A stretch of 8,893 nucleotides of DNA from Oscillospiraceae bacterium (lineage in GTDB: Bacteria; Bacillota; Clostridia; Oscillospirales; Oscillospiraceae): contig JAEDKW010000046.1 of the NCBI GenBank assembly GCA_016295615.1, positions 1-8,893 of the forward strand, read 5' to 3'. Within the stretch, counting starts at the first letter, position 1. Every line of letters starts with the position of its first letter. Positions 6,318 to 8,893 of this stretch are shown piece after piece. The position numbers were made by a program, and so were the translations under genes. Below the pieces are notes generated by a model, which saw nothing but the letters and a program-made list of their open reading frames with translations, searched no databases and was not told the DNA's origin.

Positions 6318-6710
6318 ATGAAAAAAGAACTCCACGCCAATTTATCCGTCCGTATTTTTACCGATCAAAAATGCTTCGGTCCGGGCGTTGCGCAATTGCT
6401 GCGCTATGTGGACGAGCTGCATTCCCTGCGCGCGGCCGCGCTTGCCATGTCCATGGCATACTCCAAGGCGTGGACGGTGATCCACAACGCCGAGGCGGGT
6501 CTCGGCTTTAAGCTGCTCAGCAGTGTGACCGGCGGCAAGAACGGCGGCGGCGCAATGCTGACCGATGAGGCGCGGCAGATGATCTCCGCCTATGAGGAAT
6601 ACTGCGCCAAGCTCCATGCATTCGGCGATAAGCTGTTTGAGGAAACCTTCGCTTTTTACAACGACATCCCCAAACAGGAGGTGCACAAAAAGGAAGGAAG
6701 CCATGAGTGA
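6318..6710 (+). CDS. ModE-like (LysR-type winged helix) DNA-binding protein
   Basis: The 130-aa product matches the stand-alone N-terminal winged-helix domain of ModE, the molybdate-responsive regulator. Residues about 20-80 contain GPGVAQLLRYVDELHSLRAAA, then MSMAYSKAWTVIHNAEAGLG (helix-turn-helix with the recognition helix), then a glycine-rich wing GGKNGGGAMLTDEA. The remaining C-terminal 40-50 residues look helical, probably for dimerisation. The molybdate-binding MOP domains of full ModE are absent, so what signal it senses, if any, is unknown. Such single-domain proteins are common in clostridia near molybdenum-enzyme genes, but none are seen here. The ATG follows a purine-rich site (GGAAGGGAAG, 6301-6310). 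It has its own strong promoter and no visible partner downstream. The family assignment is from motif recognition; the targets are unknown. Confidence 0.82.
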   Translation: MKKELHANLSVRIFTDQKCFGPGVAQLLRYVDELHSLRAAALAMSMAYSKAWTVIHNAEAGLGFKLLSSVTGGKNGGGAMLTDEARQMISAYEEYCAKLHAFGDKLFEETFAFYNDIPKQEVHKKEGSHE

Positions 6711-6780
6711 AAGGCTTTGTGCCTGCGGGAACGAGAAGGAAAGCCGCGGCAGCCGCCGGAATTTTGAGCACGCGCACCCC

Positions 6781-6809
6781 TTGACAAACCGCTGCAGCGG
6801 GTGTAAACT
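6781..6809 (+). promoter_or_regulatory. sigma-A promoter of the T-box leader and thrS
   Basis: TTGACA (6781-6786) and TAAACT (6804-6809) are 17 bp apart. Transcription would start near 6816, just before stem I of the T-box, so the leader is about 268 nt long. Confidence 0.82.
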
Positions 6810-6815
6810 CCCATC

Positions 6816-7051
6816 ATCAAAAACAGCTTTGACGGGGAAGAAACCGAGAGGCATTGCGCAGAGAGGAACGCATTTGGTGTGAGCGTTCTGCAAAACGCAT
6901 CGGCTGTACCACCCCCGAGCCGCCCGCGAAACAAGCGGGACGGGACCTCCCGTTACAGAGGACACGAGCGACGGCGCAAACGCCGTAAGCAGGGTGGAAC
7001 CGTGGAATACTTAGTATCCCACCCCTGAACCATTCAGGGGTGGGATTTTTA
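6816..7051 (+). ncRNA. T-box riboswitch, threonine-specific, controlling thrS
   Basis: This leader senses uncharged tRNA-Thr and lets transcription continue into thrS when charged tRNA is scarce. In stem I, CGGGG (6833-6837) pairs with CCCCG (6913-6917) and CCGA (6844-6847) with TCGG (6900-6903). Between them is the specifier loop, whose 3' side holds the threonine codon ACC (6908-6910). The apical hairpin GAACGC/GCGTTC (6866-6888) has a GGTG motif in its loop. Stem III is ACGGCG-CAAA-CGCCGT (6971-6986). The T-box AGGGTGGAACCGTG is at 6991-7004. Its bulge TGGA (6995-6998) would pair with a tRNA end UCCA. In the antiterminator AGGG (6991-6994) pairs with CCCT (7023-7026), and GTGG (7002-7005) with CCAC (7019-7022). 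This is exclusive with the terminator stem. Confidence 0.95.
7016..7050 (+). terminator. T-box regulated terminator
   Basis: ATCCCACCCCTGA (7016-7028) pairs perfectly with TCAGGGGTGGGAT (7034-7046), a 13-bp stem followed by TTTT. Its 5' arm contains the bases needed for the T-box antiterminator, so only one of the two structures can form. Confidence 0.95.
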
Positions 7052-7083
7052 TCTGCCCCGAGATCAGAAAAGGAGAAAAAACC

Positions 7084-8877
7084 ATGTCCGAAGAAAACCT
7101 GTACACCTTTGAAAACGAACAGTATCGCCGTACCTACTGGCATACCTGCTCCCACGTCCTCGCACAGGCCGTCAAGCGCCTGTACCCCGATGTCAAGCTC
7201 GCCATCGGTCCGAGCATCGACAGCGGCTTCTACTATGACTTTGACGCGCCGTTCAACTTCACGCAGGAGCATCTGGACGCGCTCGAAGCCGAGATGCGCA
7301 AGATCTGCAAGGAAAAGCTCAAGCTCGAACGCTTTGAGCTGCCCCGTGAGGAAGCCATCCGGTTTATGGAGGAGAAGGAAGAACCCTATAAGGTGGAGCT
7401 GATCAACGATCTGCCCGAGGACGCCGTGATCAGCTTTTACAAGCAGGGCGAGTTCACCGACCTGTGCGCCGGTCCGCACCTCGATTCCACCGGGCGCATC
7501 AAGGGCAACGCCATCAAGCTCACGCAGTGCTGCGGCGCTTACTGGCGCGGCGACTCCAAGCGCAAGATGCTCCAGCGTATCTACGCCGTGGCGTTCCCGA
7601 AGAAGGAGGAGCTGGACGAGTACGTCAGGCAGCGCGAGGAAGCGCTCAAGCGCGACCACAACAAGCTTGGCCGCGAGCTGGAGTATTTTACCACCGTCGA
7701 CAGCATCGGTCAGGGTCTGCCCATCCTGCTGCCCAAGGGCGCGCGCGTCATTCAGATTCTGCAGCGCTGGGTCGAAGATACCGAGCAGAAGCGCGGCTAC
7801 CTGCTTACCAAGACGCCGCTGATGGCCAAGCGCGACCTTTACCGTATTTCCGGTCACTGGGATCACTATCTGGACGGCATGTTCATTCTCGGCGATCCGA
7901 ATGATGAGGAAAAGGAATGCTTCGCCCTGCGTCCCATGACCTGCCCGTTCCAGTATCAGGTCTATCTCAACCGCCAGCGCTCCTACCGCGACCTGCCCAT
8001 GCGTCTGGGCGAGACCTCCACGCTCTTCCGCAACGAGGATTCCGGCGAGATGCACGGTCTGATCCGCGTCCGCCAGTTCACCATTTCCGAGGGTCATCTG
8101 GTGCTGCGTCCCGATCAGCTGGAAGAAGAATTCAAGGGCTGTCTCGACCTTGCCAAGTACTGCCTCGACACCGTCGGCATGCTCGACAAGTGCACCTTCC
8201 GCTTCTCCCAGTGGGATCCCGCCAACCCCAACAACAAGTATGAGGGCACCAGGGAGCAGTGGGAAGAGGCGCAGCGCGTCATGGGTCAGATCCTCGATGA
8301 CCTCGGTGTCAAGTACGAGATCGGTATCGACGAAGCCGCTTTCTACGGTCCCAAGCTCGACATCCAGTATAAGAATGTCTACGGCAAGGAGGATACCCTC
8401 GTTACCATTCAGATCGACATGCTGCTCGCCCAGCGCTTTGGCATGTACTATATCGATGAGAACGGCGAAAAGGCGCTGCCTTATATCATCCACCGTACGT
8501 CTTTGGGCTGCTATGAGCGCACGCTCGCGTACCTGATCGAAGAGTATGCCGGCGCGCTGCCGACCTGGATGGCGCCCGAACAGGTCCGCTTCCTGCCCGT
8601 TACCGACCGCGCCGCCGACTACTGCGCCGAGCAGGCGAAGAAGCTCGAAGCGCTCGGCTACCGCGTTGAGGTCGATTACCGCAACGAGAAGATCGGCAAG
8701 AAGATCCGCGAGGCGCAGATCGACAAGGTGCCGTACATGGTCGTTGTCGGCGACCGCGACATCGAAAACAGCACGGTGTCTCCGCGCCACCGCGCAGACG
8801 GCGATCTCGGCGCCATGAGCATGGACGAATTCATCGCGATCCTCAAGGAAGTCGTCGACTCCAAGGCGAAGAAGTAA
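7084..8877 (+). CDS. thrS: threonyl-tRNA synthetase, short form without TGS domain
   Basis: This 597-aa class II synthetase charges tRNA-Thr in the cytoplasm. Residues 20-24 (HTCSH) and C128/H132 (CAGPH) are the editing-site residues that clear mischarged serine. The catalytic domain has motif 2 (around TSTLFRNEDSGEMHG) and motif 3 (HRTSLGCYERTLAYL). The zinc ligands are C287, H338 and H470, matching C334/H385/H511 of E. coli ThrRS. The anticodon-binding domain covers roughly the last 110 residues. Compared with E. coli, about 53 N-terminal residues are missing, which is the TGS domain. A longer start is ruled out because the T-box terminator lies directly upstream; AAAAGGAG (7068-7074) sits 9 nt before the ATG. 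The zinc-binding loop reads PMTCPFQ where E. coli has PMNCPGH, which suggests a distinct ThrRS branch. Regulation is by the T-box leader. Confidence 0.96.
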   Translation: MSEENLYTFENEQYRRTYWHTCSHVLAQAVKRLYPDVKLAIGPSIDSGFYYDFDAPFNFTQEHLDALEAEMRKICKEKLKLERFELPREEAIRFMEEKEEPYKVELINDLPEDAVISFYKQGEFTDLCAGPHLDSTGRIKGNAIKLTQCCGAYWRGDSKRKMLQRIYAVAFPKKEELDEYVRQREEALKRDHNKLGRELEYFTTVDSIGQGLPILLPKGARVIQILQRWVEDTEQKRGYLLTKTPLMAKRDLYRISGHWDHYLDGMFILGDPNDEEKECFALRPMTCPFQYQVYLNRQRSYRDLPMRLGETSTLFRNEDSGEMHGLIRVRQFTISEGHLVLRPDQLEEEFKGCLDLAKYCLDTVGMLDKCTFRFSQWDPANPNNKYEGTREQWEEAQRVMGQILDDLGVKYEIGIDEAAFYGPKLDIQYKNVYGKEDTLVTIQIDMLLAQRFGMYYIDENGEKALPYIIHRTSLGCYERTLAYLIEEYAGALPTWMAPEQVRFLPVTDRAADYCAEQAKKLEALGYRVEVDYRNEKIGKKIREAQIDKVPYMVVVGDRDIENSTVSPRHRADGDLGAMSMDEFIAILKEVVDSKAKK

Positions 8878-8893
8878 AAGAAGCGGCATAAGC

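Noticed and set aside
6703..6882. 59-codon ORF overlapping the ModE-like stop codon (ATGAGTGA), with a purine-rich site upstream and a CAC...CSGC cysteine pattern
   Set aside because: Its second half lies over the thrS promoter and T-box stem I, whose structure explains that sequence. No recognisable protein, and the cysteines are too few to support a zinc-ribbon claim.

Overview
The window looks like chromosome of an anaerobic, butyrate-forming Bacillota, class Clostridia. A moderately GC-rich member of the Oscillospirales/Ruminococcaceae type is my best guess, but that rank is inference. The reasons are: strong AGGAGG ribosome-binding sites, sigma-A promoters with 17-bp spacers, a T-box riboswitch, and a full crotonyl-CoA/butyryl-CoA gene set. 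All convincing genes are on the + strand.

Region 1 (1-441) has no gene. It holds a 162-bp element bounded by 29-bp imperfect inverted repeats (MITE-like), an AT-rich stretch with a possible Rex half-site, and the promoter of the first operon. Region 2 (442-2144) is crt-hbd (enoyl-CoA hydratase and 3-hydroxybutyryl-CoA dehydrogenase), closed by a strong terminator. Region 3 (2145-5534) is a second unit, bcd-etfB-etfA (butyryl-CoA dehydrogenase and its electron-transferring flavoprotein). It has its own promoter, a Rex-like operator just after the predicted transcription start, and a terminator. Together these five genes take acetoacetyl-CoA to butyryl-CoA; thiolase and the terminal CoA-transferase or kinase are not here. 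The Bcd-EtfAB step is expected to couple crotonyl-CoA reduction to ferredoxin reduction.

Region 4 (5535-6710) carries two genes that appear unrelated to butyrate: a small low-complexity lipoprotein of unknown function, and an orphan ModE/LysR-type winged-helix DNA-binding protein with its own near-consensus promoter. Region 5 (6781-8893) is a threonine-responsive T-box leader with an ACC specifier, followed by thrS. This encodes a short threonyl-tRNA synthetase that lacks the N-terminal TGS domain but keeps the editing, catalytic and zinc-binding residues.

I see no clear evidence of a wholly new system. The points most worth a second look are the MITE-like element, the loss of the NAD-specifying acidic residue in Hbd, the operator-like palindromes in front of bcd, the lipoprotein's C-terminal motif, and the T-box with its compensated antiterminator.
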